A stretch of 42,256 bases of DNA, from positions 1-42,256 of IMG/VR virus record IMGVR_UViG_3300035698_008965. The stretch is one strand, 5' to 3'. The notes below the pieces were generated by a model. The model had not been told where the DNA came from and did not search any database. It saw nothing but the letters and a program-made list of their open reading frames with translations. Shown here one piece after another: positions 1 through 9,527 of this stretch. Position 1 is the stretch's first letter, and each line of letters starts with the position of its first letter. This DNA comes from a virus. Made by a program: the position numbers and the translations under genes.

Positions 1-140
1 AAAGTATTAAGTGCTGAAATGTCAGGGATTATTAAAGAACCAGACCATAATTCTAATTCTTCAATTGATGAACTGAAAGATGCTGAATCAATAAAATAAG
101 AACTTGTGAAAGTATTAAGTGCTGAAATGTCAGGGATTAT
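1..140. repeat. Tandem/dispersed direct repeats inside the fibre gene
   Basis: Positions 1-32 and 109-140 are identical over 32 bases. Positions 51-100 match 621-670 with two differences. The repeat period corresponds to a ~36-codon protein module, which could allow module number to change by recombination. Confidence 0.9.
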
Positions 141-752
141 AATAGATTTCGGTTCCCATATATTAGAACTTGAATTGAAAGCCATAACTTGATTATCAAC
201 CGATCCAGTCCAGTTGATATCTGAATTTGGAAGGTGTATACTTCTACTGTTAGTTAATGATTCAACTCTATACGTTATTGGATTTGATGAATTAAAAATA
301 GATAATTCACCATCAACTCCAGAATTATTACCAATCAATATATCAGATAATACATTACTTATCTTTCGGAATTTAATCATATCCGATTGAGATGCGCCAG
401 AGCCACTCGAAAGAGAAATTGATTCAAAATCTCTAAAAATTAAGCCATAATTACCATATGCAATATCCTCACTTCCTGAGAATAACATCACTGAGACATT
501 ATTTGCTTTAAAATCAATTACATCATCTTCCGAAACTACAATATCAGAACCACTTGTCTCATTATGAATTAATAGAACATTAGGTAATCCTTGAGTTTCA
601 GAAAAAGATGAACTCCAACCTTCCAATTCTTCAATTGATGAACTGAAAGATGCCGAATCAATAAAATAAGATGATGTAAACGCATTAAGTGCTGAAATGT
701 CAGATGACCCCATTGGGACTGAATTTGGGATATATATTGGCCGTCTACCCAT
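1..752 (-). CDS. Tail-fibre-like protein with internal repeats (3'-truncated by window edge)
   Basis: The frame opens with ATG at 752 and stays open for 250 codons to the window edge, so the C-terminus is missing. The start overlaps the upstream stop codon (TAATG), which indicates translational coupling. The protein is rich in Ser, Asn and Ile. A module with the pattern SALNxFTSSYFIDSASFSSS followed by I(D/E)ELExWS occurs near residues 20-47 and 205-235 and begins a third time at the edge. The intervening ~150 residues look like beta-rich fibre sequence. No enzymatic motif is visible. Its position after other fibre-like genes suggests a tail fibre or fibre-associated structural protein, but the family is not recognised. 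Confidence 0.7.
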   Translation of the reverse strand, partial: MGRRPIYIPNSVPMGSSDISALNAFTSSYFIDSASFSSSIEELEGWSSSFSETQGLPNVLLIHNETSGSDIVVSEDDVIDFKANNVSVMLFSGSEDIAYGNYGLIFRDFESISLSSGSGASQSDMIKFRKISNVLSDILIGNNSGVDGELSIFNSSNPITYRVESLTNSRSIHLPNSDINWTGSVDNQVMAFNSSSNIWEPKSIIIPDISALNTFTSSYFIDSASFSSSIEELELWSGSLIIPDISALNT

Positions 753-1372
753 TAGTTTCTCGTTATCTTAGATCGTGGTGATCTATACCCACGAACTCCT
801 TCATCTTTAATTAATCCATTGATACCATATACAGTTTCTTTATGTTGCTTTTTTAATAATCCCAATATTTTATCAATTTCAAATTGAAGCCTAACTGTTT
901 CTAATTCATATTGTAATGAATCTGAGTACTCAGTATTATTTGCTACAGTTGTTAATTTTTTAGCGTTGCCACCGATTTGGTCACTAATCACAACAATCAT
1001 ATCAGTTAGATCATCGATCTCAGATCGATTCCTTTTTATTGAATATGAAATAGATCGCAATGTTGCGTTTATAGAATCCATTTTTAGTAACTGTGTATAA
1101 TGGAGATCTAACATTGGGTTTATTTTAGCTAATTGAACCTCTTCTAAATTTCTTATTTTAACTGATAAGGTACTATCGGTGACTAACCCAAGTTCTTTTA
1201 CAGATTGAGATAATATCATTTTTAAAGTTTCACGTTCATTTTCTATTATGGTATTTTTTGTATACTGCCAGCCTGATATTAACATTGCTATTATCATACC
1301 AACTGCTAATAATATCTGATGGATATTTTTAAGATATTCTATTACGGACTTTGATGCATCTTTTAGTTTCAT
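752..1372 (-). CDS. Membrane-anchored coiled-coil protein, function unknown
   Basis: This 206-residue protein has one hydrophobic segment at about residues 18-37, preceded by a short Lys-rich N-terminus. A long, largely helical, charged segment follows, with coiled-coil character from about 45 to 180. This topology (N-in, single membrane helix, extended helical ectodomain) is shared with inner-membrane spanins and with some tail or membrane adaptor proteins, but no specific family is recognised. The gene lies between two fibre genes and couples to the downstream one by a TAATG overlap. A candidate AATATTTATA promoter element lies only a few bases before its ATG. Confidence 0.65.
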   Translation of the reverse strand: MKLKDASKSVIEYLKNIHQILLAVGMIIAMLISGWQYTKNTIIENERETLKMILSQSVKELGLVTDSTLSVKIRNLEEVQLAKINPMLDLHYTQLLKMDSINATLRSISYSIKRNRSEIDDLTDMIVVISDQIGGNAKKLTTVANNTEYSDSLQYELETVRLQFEIDKILGLLKKQHKETVYGINGLIKDEGVRGYRSPRSKITRN

Positions 1373-1375
1373 ACC

Positions 1376-1385
1376 TATAAATATT
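1376..1385 (-). promoter_or_regulatory. AATATTTATA element (candidate late promoter)
   Basis: On the minus strand this reads AATATTTATA, 4 bases before the ATG at 1372. It is one of at least eight close matches found just upstream of genes in the window. Confidence 0.35.
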
Positions 1386-1418
1386 AATCAATTTCAATTA
1401 CCACTAATTTAATTTACA

Positions 1419-3311
1419 TTAACCGACTTTTACATTTGAAGAACCATTCCAATAATTAAAAACGAACCCATATGTACTATTTAACGTACTTATTAATGTA
1501 ATTTTTGATGAACTTGGTACTTCATTTGTGCCTATATTTGTGCTATTATTACTGTTAGTGTTTGATCGGCTGAAATTAAAACGTTGACCACTTTGTAGTG
1601 CTGCGTTATTTGTGTTAATATCATCTATCATATCATCAATATTTGATTGACTTAAATCGTTCATTGAGAAATCAACATAACTATCTGCTAAATCTGGAAG
1701 AATTTGCGCACCAATCTCAAAATAGAAGTCTAACTGTTCACATCTTCTAATAATTATGTGTCTCATTTGAATCACACCAAAACCCAATGAGAGGCTGGTT
1801 AAATTAGGATTCCCCTGTATGGTGAAATCGTGATCACCCTGCCTTATAATATCACCCGTCCAGTTAGAGAAATTAATTGTAGAATTACCCACATTGGACA
1901 TAGAGATTCGCCAAAAATCATTGGTATTTGTAGATGGGAAGTTCACCTGAATCCAATTCACAGGTCTTGAATCTGAAAAACTATATACTCTAAGATCATC
2001 CTTACATTGAGGGAGAGTTAATATTCGATTTGAACTGGTACCATTGTTGTCATGTCTGTAAATAACACACGATGTAAGTAAAGTGATCCCTGATAAATTT
2101 AATGGAAAATCAAGTAATCCATAATTTTGGCTAAATTTAAAATTTGTTACTCCCGCAATATTAGGCATTAAACGGAACTCTTCGGTTTGGCCACAGTTAC
2201 CTATAGCTACGGTATTTGTAAAATTACCTGTCCATCCTGTAAAATCGACTACTAATGGGGATTCCATAATCGATTCATATCTGAACATAGAGAAGTCGTT
2301 TGTGTTTAGTGCAGCTAGTATTATTATCCCAGCAAAATCATTTCCAAATCCATGCAATTCCAATGAATCTGACATACCCCAATCTGACAAATCGAATGTG
2401 GGGTTGTATATCGATAGGTTCCATATACCATTTCGGTATATCTCTGTTTTTGGGCATGTATCAGATCCATTGTCTAATACAATATTATTGGCCGTGCCCA
2501 TAGTTCTGTGATTACCTATGTATAAATCATCCACACCATCCATATTATTAGGAAGTGTCAGTAATTTCGGACCAACCCCTTGATTAGAAATTGAGAATTT
2601 TCCTGAGAATGCCCCCGACCATAATGACAAATCGATATCTTGTGATTGATACACCCCCCCTATTTCGAAGAAAGAGAAATCTTCACTATTGGATGTTGGT
2701 AAAGTGAGATACCAGCAAGTATTTGCCGTTGATGTCGTATTACCACGACCACCTATCTGTAATTTTGTTCTAAGTGATAGATCATCTATTTTTATAGAGC
2801 ATTTATTGAAATCCTGAACATATAAATCTGAGTATGTTCCACCACCTGTTATTGTAACTATTTCAGAATCAGAATAATCATTTGCATTATCAGTACCTAA
2901 TATTGATATTTCGTTAATATCAACTGGAGGTAATATCACTGTAGTATATATATTTCGTTTTAAATATAAATTATCAGAATCTATACCAGTTAGTTGACTC
3001 AGATCAATTAATGTAATACCTAAATCAATTCCACTAAAGTACGCACTACTATTTACGAATTCAAATTGATCATCTTCTTCGGAAAAAATCAATATTTCTT
3101 TCTCACTACTACCTATAAATTCCATTGTAACAGGCCAACCCGATCCATCAAAAGAACCTACAATCTGATCGATACCATCGATTGTGATTGTGGGTTGATC
3201 GGCACCTGAATATTTTAATAATACTGAGTATGAGCCTGAATAATCACTTAGAGATCGAATAGACCAAAGAGGATCTACTGCTGTTCGATTTGGGATGTGA
3301 TACCATATCAT
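1419..3311 (-). CDS. Repeat-containing tail fibre / receptor-binding-like protein
   Basis: This 630-residue protein has no membrane segment or catalytic motif. It contains three long repeats of about 125-130 residues, each starting near residues 207, 337 and 462. Each repeat begins with DFxxF or DFxxI, continues with a hydrophobic-D/N-(L/F)-(S/T)-x-W-(S/T)-G motif, and then runs of alternating hydrophobic residues with LP-x-DL-like turns. The pattern is reminiscent of irregular leucine-rich or beta-solenoid surface proteins. The ATG at 3311 overlaps the stop of the preceding fibre-like gene, so the two are coupled and probably belong to one adsorption structure. A receptor-binding role is inferred from composition and context only. 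Confidence 0.65.
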   Translation of the reverse strand: MIWYHIPNRTAVDPLWSIRSLSDYSGSYSVLLKYSGADQPTITIDGIDQIVGSFDGSGWPVTMEFIGSSEKEILIFSEEDDQFEFVNSSAYFSGIDLGITLIDLSQLTGIDSDNLYLKRNIYTTVILPPVDINEISILGTDNANDYSDSEIVTITGGGTYSDLYVQDFNKCSIKIDDLSLRTKLQIGGRGNTTSTANTCWYLTLPTSNSEDFSFFEIGGVYQSQDIDLSLWSGAFSGKFSISNQGVGPKLLTLPNNMDGVDDLYIGNHRTMGTANNIVLDNGSDTCPKTEIYRNGIWNLSIYNPTFDLSDWGMSDSLELHGFGNDFAGIIILAALNTNDFSMFRYESIMESPLVVDFTGWTGNFTNTVAIGNCGQTEEFRLMPNIAGVTNFKFSQNYGLLDFPLNLSGITLLTSCVIYRHDNNGTSSNRILTLPQCKDDLRVYSFSDSRPVNWIQVNFPSTNTNDFWRISMSNVGNSTINFSNWTGDIIRQGDHDFTIQGNPNLTSLSLGFGVIQMRHIIIRRCEQLDFYFEIGAQILPDLADSYVDFSMNDLSQSNIDDMIDDINTNNAALQSGQRFNFSRSNTNSNNSTNIGTNEVPSSSKITLISTLNSTYGFVFNYWNGSSNVKVG

Positions 3312-5485
3312 TAAATATCCTTATTAAATTTAATTACAAAGTCCAATTCAGCCGATGCTGATATATCTGAAATATCAATTCCCAATCGATCACCAATGTT
3401 AAATATATTTGAGCCTGAAATAACTACTTCGGAATAACTACTAGTCGTTATTGAAATCGGGCCCTGTGAGCTAGTTACATCATTTATTGATACATTTAAA
3501 TTCAATGAACCTGTTTGCAATAACCCACCGATGGCAACTATTTCACCTGAATAATGTGTACTGATTATAATTGTATATCCCATTTCACTTACAGTTGATA
3601 TCAATCCAGCTGCTACATCAGGAATCATTGCGGTACCAGGAACAGCGGAACCTGTCCTTACAAAAAAATCACCAATATCTACATAAATTTGACCACTGGT
3701 TATATTTCTATATAATAGTTGACTTCCAGCGGATGTGGGTTCTGTAGTTACTATTGTTCCTGGAGTCGAACCCAAATACGACCATTGATCTCCTGTTAAT
3801 GATGATGTGTAATCAACAACACCTTTAGTTACTATTTTAAATTTATTTACATTATACACATGCGAAACCACACCGTTACATCCCAATTCACCACTAGCGG
3901 TATTTGATGCTAATACATATTCAGATCCAGAATCCGAAAGTGGTGTTCCAATAGCAAATCCATGTGATGTTTGGTTTACTATATAAAATACAGAACCAGA
4001 TTCTAAAGAATACGATTCAGCCTCAATAGGTAAATCAAATTCAGTACCATTAGCCTTTACGAAGGTGAGTACATTACCATACACGGATGCTGTTAATAAT
4101 AAATTATCAACATTAAATTCACCATAACTTCCTGATACTATAATATCAGGCCCATCAATTACTGTTGAGCCTGATGGGTTTGTTGTTACGACACTAGGCC
4201 CATCAATTACGGTTGATCCTGAACTTCCAGATGCCGATGGATCGGTTATCCATGTGGATGGGCCTGCGTTTGGATATAATGTGCTATTTAATGAATTCCC
4301 ACCCTCATATACAAATACATCACTTATTGAATCTGTTCTTGATATTTCACCATTTGAGTTTAGGTATTCTATCTTTATTATTTTAGGGTCTGATATAAAC
4401 CTATCATTTAAGATAGTCTTTATTTTTAATGAGCCTGTGTAATTCACTCTAATATCATTTACTAATTCAAAATTTGAATCAGGAAATGCTACCGATTTTA
4501 GGAATACTTTTACCCTATCAACTACTCCTGATATTGGATCTAAATTATCAATACCAACGGTTACGAATGATGTTAAACTAGAGGTTAGTTGGGTGTTGGA
4601 TTGTGTTGAATAATAATTAATACTATAGCTAGCCTCTGAAATTGCATCATATGTGTGTATTAAATCAGTTTGATCGGTAAACTCAGTGGTGAATGGGGTT
4701 TCTAATACAATGCGGTTATTTGATAATAGATACGATACCGATGAGGTGTATGATGTATTATTTATTGGATTCCGATACTTAGTAATTGGGGTAGCTGGTT
4801 CAGTAAAATCTGATAGGATCATATCATACCCAATCATTTCGGAATTGAACTTAGAGGTATCCTTTATTGTTATAACTGAGGTATTTCCTTTATAAAAATA
4901 CGATGATAAACTGCCAGTTTGTGTTATTAATGATATACTATTAGCACTACTTCCTGTTGGTATTTGTGTATAGGTTTCGATGCTTTCAGATGCACTTATT
5001 ACGGGTAACGATGTTGGGTTAAATATGATAGGTGTTATATTATCCCTACCCCTATCCACATTAACTTTATATTGCCACCTTACATTCGGTTTATTTTTAA
5101 ATACAGTTGGAATGGTGTTACCATTACCATCAATCCTAGCAGTAGCTACTAATGATATAATAGCATCACCATTCGCCGTATTTAAATCACCAATATTATT
5201 ATAAATCCATATAGATATTATTCTACTCTTATCCTCTTCAATAAAGTTTGGAATTTCAAAGTATATAGGATCTCCATTAGAATCTCTAATATCAATTTGA
5301 ATCTCAGTATTTGGTAATAGGTTAAAAGGATGTGCAGATAACTTTACCATGTTCTTACCCTTGGTTAGAACTGTAGGTAAATATGACATTCTAAAGAAAT
5401 CTGGAGATTTTTCAGATTGATCATTTATATATACATCTAAATCTGTTAGATTATTCCTATAAGCCTTTTTATATACTAACGACAT
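3311..5485 (-). CDS. Large baseplate/fibre structural protein
   Basis: This 724-residue protein is rich in Ser, Thr, Asn and Ile. The N-terminal ~170 residues form a compact domain with PNTEIQIDIRDSNGDPIYF-type beta strands. The middle is beta-rich. A low-complexity linker near residues 420-450 repeats GSTVIDGP twice, and after it comes a segment of the type ASVYGNVLTFVKANGTEF, which resembles short beta modules common in phage fibres. It follows the recombination island and is coupled by overlap to the fibre gene at 1419-3311. A good ribosome-binding sequence (GGAAATGGGG) precedes the ATG. A virion fibre or baseplate appendage is the most likely role; no named family is recognised. Confidence 0.65.
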   Translation of the reverse strand: MSLVYKKAYRNNLTDLDVYINDQSEKSPDFFRMSYLPTVLTKGKNMVKLSAHPFNLLPNTEIQIDIRDSNGDPIYFEIPNFIEEDKSRIISIWIYNNIGDLNTANGDAIISLVATARIDGNGNTIPTVFKNKPNVRWQYKVNVDRGRDNITPIIFNPTSLPVISASESIETYTQIPTGSSANSISLITQTGSLSSYFYKGNTSVITIKDTSKFNSEMIGYDMILSDFTEPATPITKYRNPINNTSYTSSVSYLLSNNRIVLETPFTTEFTDQTDLIHTYDAISEASYSINYYSTQSNTQLTSSLTSFVTVGIDNLDPISGVVDRVKVFLKSVAFPDSNFELVNDIRVNYTGSLKIKTILNDRFISDPKIIKIEYLNSNGEISRTDSISDVFVYEGGNSLNSTLYPNAGPSTWITDPSASGSSGSTVIDGPSVVTTNPSGSTVIDGPDIIVSGSYGEFNVDNLLLTASVYGNVLTFVKANGTEFDLPIEAESYSLESGSVFYIVNQTSHGFAIGTPLSDSGSEYVLASNTASGELGCNGVVSHVYNVNKFKIVTKGVVDYTSSLTGDQWSYLGSTPGTIVTTEPTSAGSQLLYRNITSGQIYVDIGDFFVRTGSAVPGTAMIPDVAAGLISTVSEMGYTIIISTHYSGEIVAIGGLLQTGSLNLNVSINDVTSSQGPISITTSSYSEVVISGSNIFNIGDRLGIDISDISASAELDFVIKFNKDI

Positions 5486-5498
5486 CTATCCCCATTTC

Positions 5499-8400
5499 CT
5501 ATAAATATTGTATCGATGAAAATCCATTCTTTTTCTCAATATCTATAATATGGTCAACCATATCTCTAGTTTTATCAATATGTGATATCGTTACTATAAA
5601 TTCAAATTGAGTTTTTAAGTAATCAAATAAAAGATGAAGTGAATTAAAATTACTACTGTCCAATGATGAAAATCCCTCATCTATAGTTATAAAGTTAGGT
5701 CGTGGCAAATTAGATACATTGATTAAAGCACTGCGAATTGCAACAGATGATATGAATTTCTCCATACCACTTGTAAGTTCTAATGGCCAATATTCAGTAT
5801 TACCATATGCGATATATGAATTTATATTTTTCCCATCAGTATCTAATAGGATTTTGAATTCAACAATTGATGATAGAATATTATTTATCTCATCTTCAAT
5901 TTTTGGTAGAATATCAGATATTAATTTATATGGAATTCCATCTCGCTTCACACATTTCAAATAATACTCATACCCATCATATTTAGATTCCATATCTTTT
6001 AATTCAGAAATAGATTCATTTACATCATCGATTACACCATTGTGTACTTTTATATCACCACGGATTTCTGTAATGTCTTCCATTATAGTATCGACCAAAG
6101 CCTTAAAGTTATCTAAATCAATCTTAGTACGATCTACAGTTATATTTAAATTTTTATTAAAAATAATATCCTTTTGCTTTTTTTCTGAATTTTTGATTTT
6201 TATATCAACATCAGATAATTTTAATTCCAATGTAGATAGTTCTAAGCTGCAACTTTTATTTTTTAAACTTTCTTTCTCAACACCATGTTCTAATGTGGAA
6301 ATTTCATTATGTAATTCTAAACAAACTTTTAAAATATCAGTTACATCAAACTGCAAAACTAATTCATTAACACCCTCTAGTGTAATAGTTAAATGTGATT
6401 TTCGAATATTCAAATCATCCAAATCCTTAGATATCTTATTAGATTCCTTTGCAAATGGTGTATTTTTATTATTATAACAATGAGTACATTCATCATCAAA
6501 TGATAATGATCCAATTCCATCTAAGTGGGTTTGTTTGTGATTTAATTCAACATCTATTAGATCTAATTCAGATTTAATATCATTCGATTTATTTACATAA
6601 AGAATGTAACTTTCATTTTTTAATTTTAATTCCTTTAAATCATATTTCTTTAACTCAGTTTTTTTTGTTTTTAATTTAGATTTAAATTCCGTTAACACAG
6701 AAGCTATATCCGAACATTCGGATTGTTTATCAGTTATTTGCATTTTCAATTCAATATGTGATATTTTAAGAGTATCGATATCAACTATAGAATTATCTAC
6801 ATCACGTTTCTGATATAGTAACTTTTCCAATTCATTTTCTAATTCACTCTCTACATCTTTAGTTTTTATGAGATCTGCACTACAAACCTTTAATTTTGAT
6901 TTCTCATCATTATACGAATCTATTGCATTACTTAACCTTTCAGTTAAATTTCTATTTTTATAACTCTTTAGTAACGTTCCTAATTCTTTAAGTTCATCGT
7001 TTGCAATATGATATAATTCTTCGAAAACATCCATATCTAAGAATTTAGCTAATAAATCCTTTCTATCCTTCTGAGACTTATTAATAAAACCAGCACTATC
7101 GTTTTGAGTCGATAATGCTGTTAATATAAAATCATCATAAGATCCCACATAATTACGGATTATAGAATTAGTGTCACGTCGTTCCTCACCATTAAGAGAT
7201 TCTTTATCACCATTGGTATTGGTGGTATAAAACTCAACATCAACTTTGACAGTTCCTTTTTTTAGTGATTTCGTAGCATGTCTTTCTATAAAATAACTCT
7301 TACCGTTAATTTCAAATTCAAATTTACAATCAAACTTATCTTTTGAGAAATTTAAGACATCAACTGCTTTTGAAGTTCGTGAGCATTTATCAAATACACA
7401 AAATGAAAGGGCATCCCATAGTGATGATTTACCACTTGTGTTTGGTGCGAAGATACCATATGTACCTCTCATATTTGTAAAATCAATAACATTAGATTCA
7501 CCATAACTAAACATATTTGAAAACTCAAATTTCTTAGGTCTCCAAATAATATTTTTAAACCCAGAATATCTACCTAGCTTTTTATTGATATCTTTGTTGA
7601 TATCTTTAACAGTATGTATTAACTTATCTGATAGAATATAATTATCTTCTAAATATGATTGAATTAATTTATCTTGAAACGATTGATCTCTCACATTTTC
7701 TAAATGAATATGAGTGTCATCTGTAGTGGTTAACCCATTAGTTACCTTATGTACTGATATTTCTTGTACACTCCTACCCACTCGAAGATCAGATATAATT
7801 TCTTTTAATTGTGATTGAGATGTATTTTCTGCTCTAATTCGTATTCTAGCTTTCTTAGGTATATCCACAGAACCTATTACATCACCATCACTCACATCAA
7901 TAGTAACATACCCATAATCATTTTTTATCGGTACAAATTCAGATTTTTTTGATTCGACATCCCATACAAGAATACCATGTTTTGGATATTTTGATTCTGC
8001 ATGATTCTGCATTATAGTAGATCCACAGTATTTAATAGTACCCTCTGCATTTAATGTTTGATTGGGAACGTGAATATCACCAAGAAGTGATAGATCATAA
8101 CCTTTAAATGAATTCACATTTACATTACTATGATCTATTATAAATCCAGTATCAGTTTGAACCCGATCCACCGCACCATGATATAATGCTATTTTATAAT
8201 CACCATCATAATCATCAGCTTTAAGTATCTTACCATCTTGGTTAAAAATTGAAGTATGTATGAATGTCAATCCACCCATATCAATAACCGCATCATCTCT
8301 AAAGTAATGTAATTTTGGATGCTTCAATGCATTAACTATCGGTGTAAGTGCATCTAACCTTGATGTGTTATTTAAGTTTGCATCATGGTTTCCTGGAATT

Positions 8401-8669
8401 AAAATAGTATCACATAGATCGGCCAATGTTCTTAAAAAAGTCTGAGACATTTCTATGAGCTCAGGAGTCATGTCAGTCTTAGCATGAACGATATCACCAA
8501 CTAATACTATTATAGAGTTTTCTGTTTTAGTTTTTTTAATATAATCATATAATCGAATAAAGACCTCTCTGTACTCTTTATGTCTTTGTAGGTTTCGGAT
8601 GTGAACATCCGCTATGTGATAGATTTTATCTATACTACCATCAAATTTAATAATCTCCCTCGATATCAT
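5499..8669 (-). CDS. Fused Mre11-Rad50 (SbcD-SbcC / gp47-gp46-like) nuclease-ATPase
   Basis: One 1056-residue polypeptide contains both subunits of the DNA-end-processing complex. Residues 1 to ~340 are a calcineurin-like phosphoesterase of the Mre11/SbcD type: D21-x-H23 in HIADVH, G58-D59, G93-N-H-D96, then a YHG motif and GDIH. From about residue 380 comes a Rad50/SbcC ATPase: a P-loop near residue 411 reading APNTSGKSS (the usual first Gly is Ala), two long coiled-coil arms, a CTHC zinc hook near residue 727 at their apex, and Walker B FITIDEGFSSLD near residue 998 followed by a conserved ISH. The complex resects DNA ends for recombination-dependent replication. In T4 these are two genes; here no stop or restart separates them. 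Neighbours are a primase and a Holliday-junction resolvase, which fits. Confidence 0.95.
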   Translation of the reverse strand: MISREIIKFDGSIDKIYHIADVHIRNLQRHKEYREVFIRLYDYIKKTKTENSIIVLVGDIVHAKTDMTPELIEMSQTFLRTLADLCDTILIPGNHDANLNNTSRLDALTPIVNALKHPKLHYFRDDAVIDMGGLTFIHTSIFNQDGKILKADDYDGDYKIALYHGAVDRVQTDTGFIIDHSNVNVNSFKGYDLSLLGDIHVPNQTLNAEGTIKYCGSTIMQNHAESKYPKHGILVWDVESKKSEFVPIKNDYGYVTIDVSDGDVIGSVDIPKKARIRIRAENTSQSQLKEIISDLRVGRSVQEISVHKVTNGLTTTDDTHIHLENVRDQSFQDKLIQSYLEDNYILSDKLIHTVKDINKDINKKLGRYSGFKNIIWRPKKFEFSNMFSYGESNVIDFTNMRGTYGIFAPNTSGKSSLWDALSFCVFDKCSRTSKAVDVLNFSKDKFDCKFEFEINGKSYFIERHATKSLKKGTVKVDVEFYTTNTNGDKESLNGEERRDTNSIIRNYVGSYDDFILTALSTQNDSAGFINKSQKDRKDLLAKFLDMDVFEELYHIANDELKELGTLLKSYKNRNLTERLSNAIDSYNDEKSKLKVCSADLIKTKDVESELENELEKLLYQKRDVDNSIVDIDTLKISHIELKMQITDKQSECSDIASVLTEFKSKLKTKKTELKKYDLKELKLKNESYILYVNKSNDIKSELDLIDVELNHKQTHLDGIGSLSFDDECTHCYNNKNTPFAKESNKISKDLDDLNIRKSHLTITLEGVNELVLQFDVTDILKVCLELHNEISTLEHGVEKESLKNKSCSLELSTLELKLSDVDIKIKNSEKKQKDIIFNKNLNITVDRTKIDLDNFKALVDTIMEDITEIRGDIKVHNGVIDDVNESISELKDMESKYDGYEYYLKCVKRDGIPYKLISDILPKIEDEINNILSSIVEFKILLDTDGKNINSYIAYGNTEYWPLELTSGMEKFISSVAIRSALINVSNLPRPNFITIDEGFSSLDSSNFNSLHLLFDYLKTQFEFIVTISHIDKTRDMVDHIIDIEKKNGFSSIQYL
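5500..5509 (-). promoter_or_regulatory. AATATTTATA element (candidate late promoter)
   Basis: This reads AATATTTATA on the minus strand and overlaps the end of the SbcD-SbcC fusion gene. It lies 14 bases before the ATG of the fibre gene at 5485. Confidence 0.4.
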
Positions 8670-8681
8670 ACACTTTCTAGT

Positions 8682-9506
8682 TTATATTTGAACTATCCTA
8701 ATGAATTTACATTTAAGATAATTTTCTATTTCGTTTTGTCTTTTTAAATCCTTATCAATTTGCCGATTATGGTGCTTTTCATCATATTCTATTACTATAT
8801 TCTTCTCTTTACTGTAACCATCTACAAAATAACCCAATACCATATACTCACCCCCGTTTTCGGCATGCTGTAAATCAGTTATTCCTAATTCTTTAGCTTT
8901 TGCTTCTATGATTGGTATTGATGATGTATTATATCCTGGTATCATTTGATTTCCATTAAATTTAGCTTTTGAGATTCGGTTAATTGCCGATTCTCTCATT
9001 TTATTATGTGTACTATCATTAATTATTCTATTTTTAAAATAGGTTATATTTTCGACAGTGTGAGTTTTTCCATAAAAAGGATTTAATTTACCACATCTAT
9101 TTGAATTATACATTGGGTTATTTTTACCCGCCCATCGGTCAGATGATTTTTTAACTGCATTTAAATATGAACCAGATGCCCATGCGTTTTTAACTGCAAT
9201 TCCAATTGCTTTTTTGGATTTAGCAGTTACCGATTTACCTGTATGTGCATCTACACTCGCACATGATTTACATTTATACTCATTGAGTGGTTTTGATTGA
9301 ATATACTTACTATGAGTTGAGAATGTATGTGAATATCCACATTTAATACACTCCTTTATAAGTGGTTTTGGATTAACCGATCTTCGTTTATTCGCGCAAG
9401 ACCTACATACTCTATTATGTTTATTAGCTTCATTATATTGTGATTTTGATTTATATGTAATAACACCATCACAACCAATACACACTCTATTATAATCTTT
9501 CATCAT
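8682..9506 (-). CDS. Free-standing homing endonuclease (zinc-finger, NUMOD3, PD-(D/E)xK-like)
   Basis: This 274-residue protein starts with two zinc-binding CxxC pairs (C9/C12 with C34/C37, and C53/C56 with C79/C82). A NUMOD3-type DNA-binding motif follows near residues 127-150 (GKNNPMY then GKLNPFYGKTHT). The C-terminal nuclease-like domain contains GYFVDGY, IVIEYDEKHH and a terminal FIRI strand, consistent with a Vsr/DUF559-like PD-(D/E)xK fold. This architecture is typical of mobile endonucleases that sit between conserved phage genes. It separates the primase from the SbcD-SbcC fusion, with short junctions on either side. Its target is likely in one of the flanking genes in phages lacking the insertion. 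Confidence 0.85.
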   Translation of the reverse strand: MMKDYNRVCIGCDGVITYKSKSQYNEANKHNRVCRSCANKRRSVNPKPLIKECIKCGYSHTFSTHSKYIQSKPLNEYKCKSCASVDAHTGKSVTAKSKKAIGIAVKNAWASGSYLNAVKKSSDRWAGKNNPMYNSNRCGKLNPFYGKTHTVENITYFKNRIINDSTHNKMRESAINRISKAKFNGNQMIPGYNTSSIPIIEAKAKELGITDLQHAENGGEYMVLGYFVDGYSKEKNIVIEYDEKHHNRQIDKDLKRQNEIENYLKCKFIRIVQI

Positions 9507-9517
9507 TACCCCTCACA

Positions 9518-9527
9518 TATAAGTATT
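9518..9527 (-). promoter_or_regulatory. AATACTTATA element (candidate late promoter)
   Basis: This overlaps the stop codon of the primase gene and lies 11 bases before the ATG of the homing endonuclease at 9506. Confidence 0.35.
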
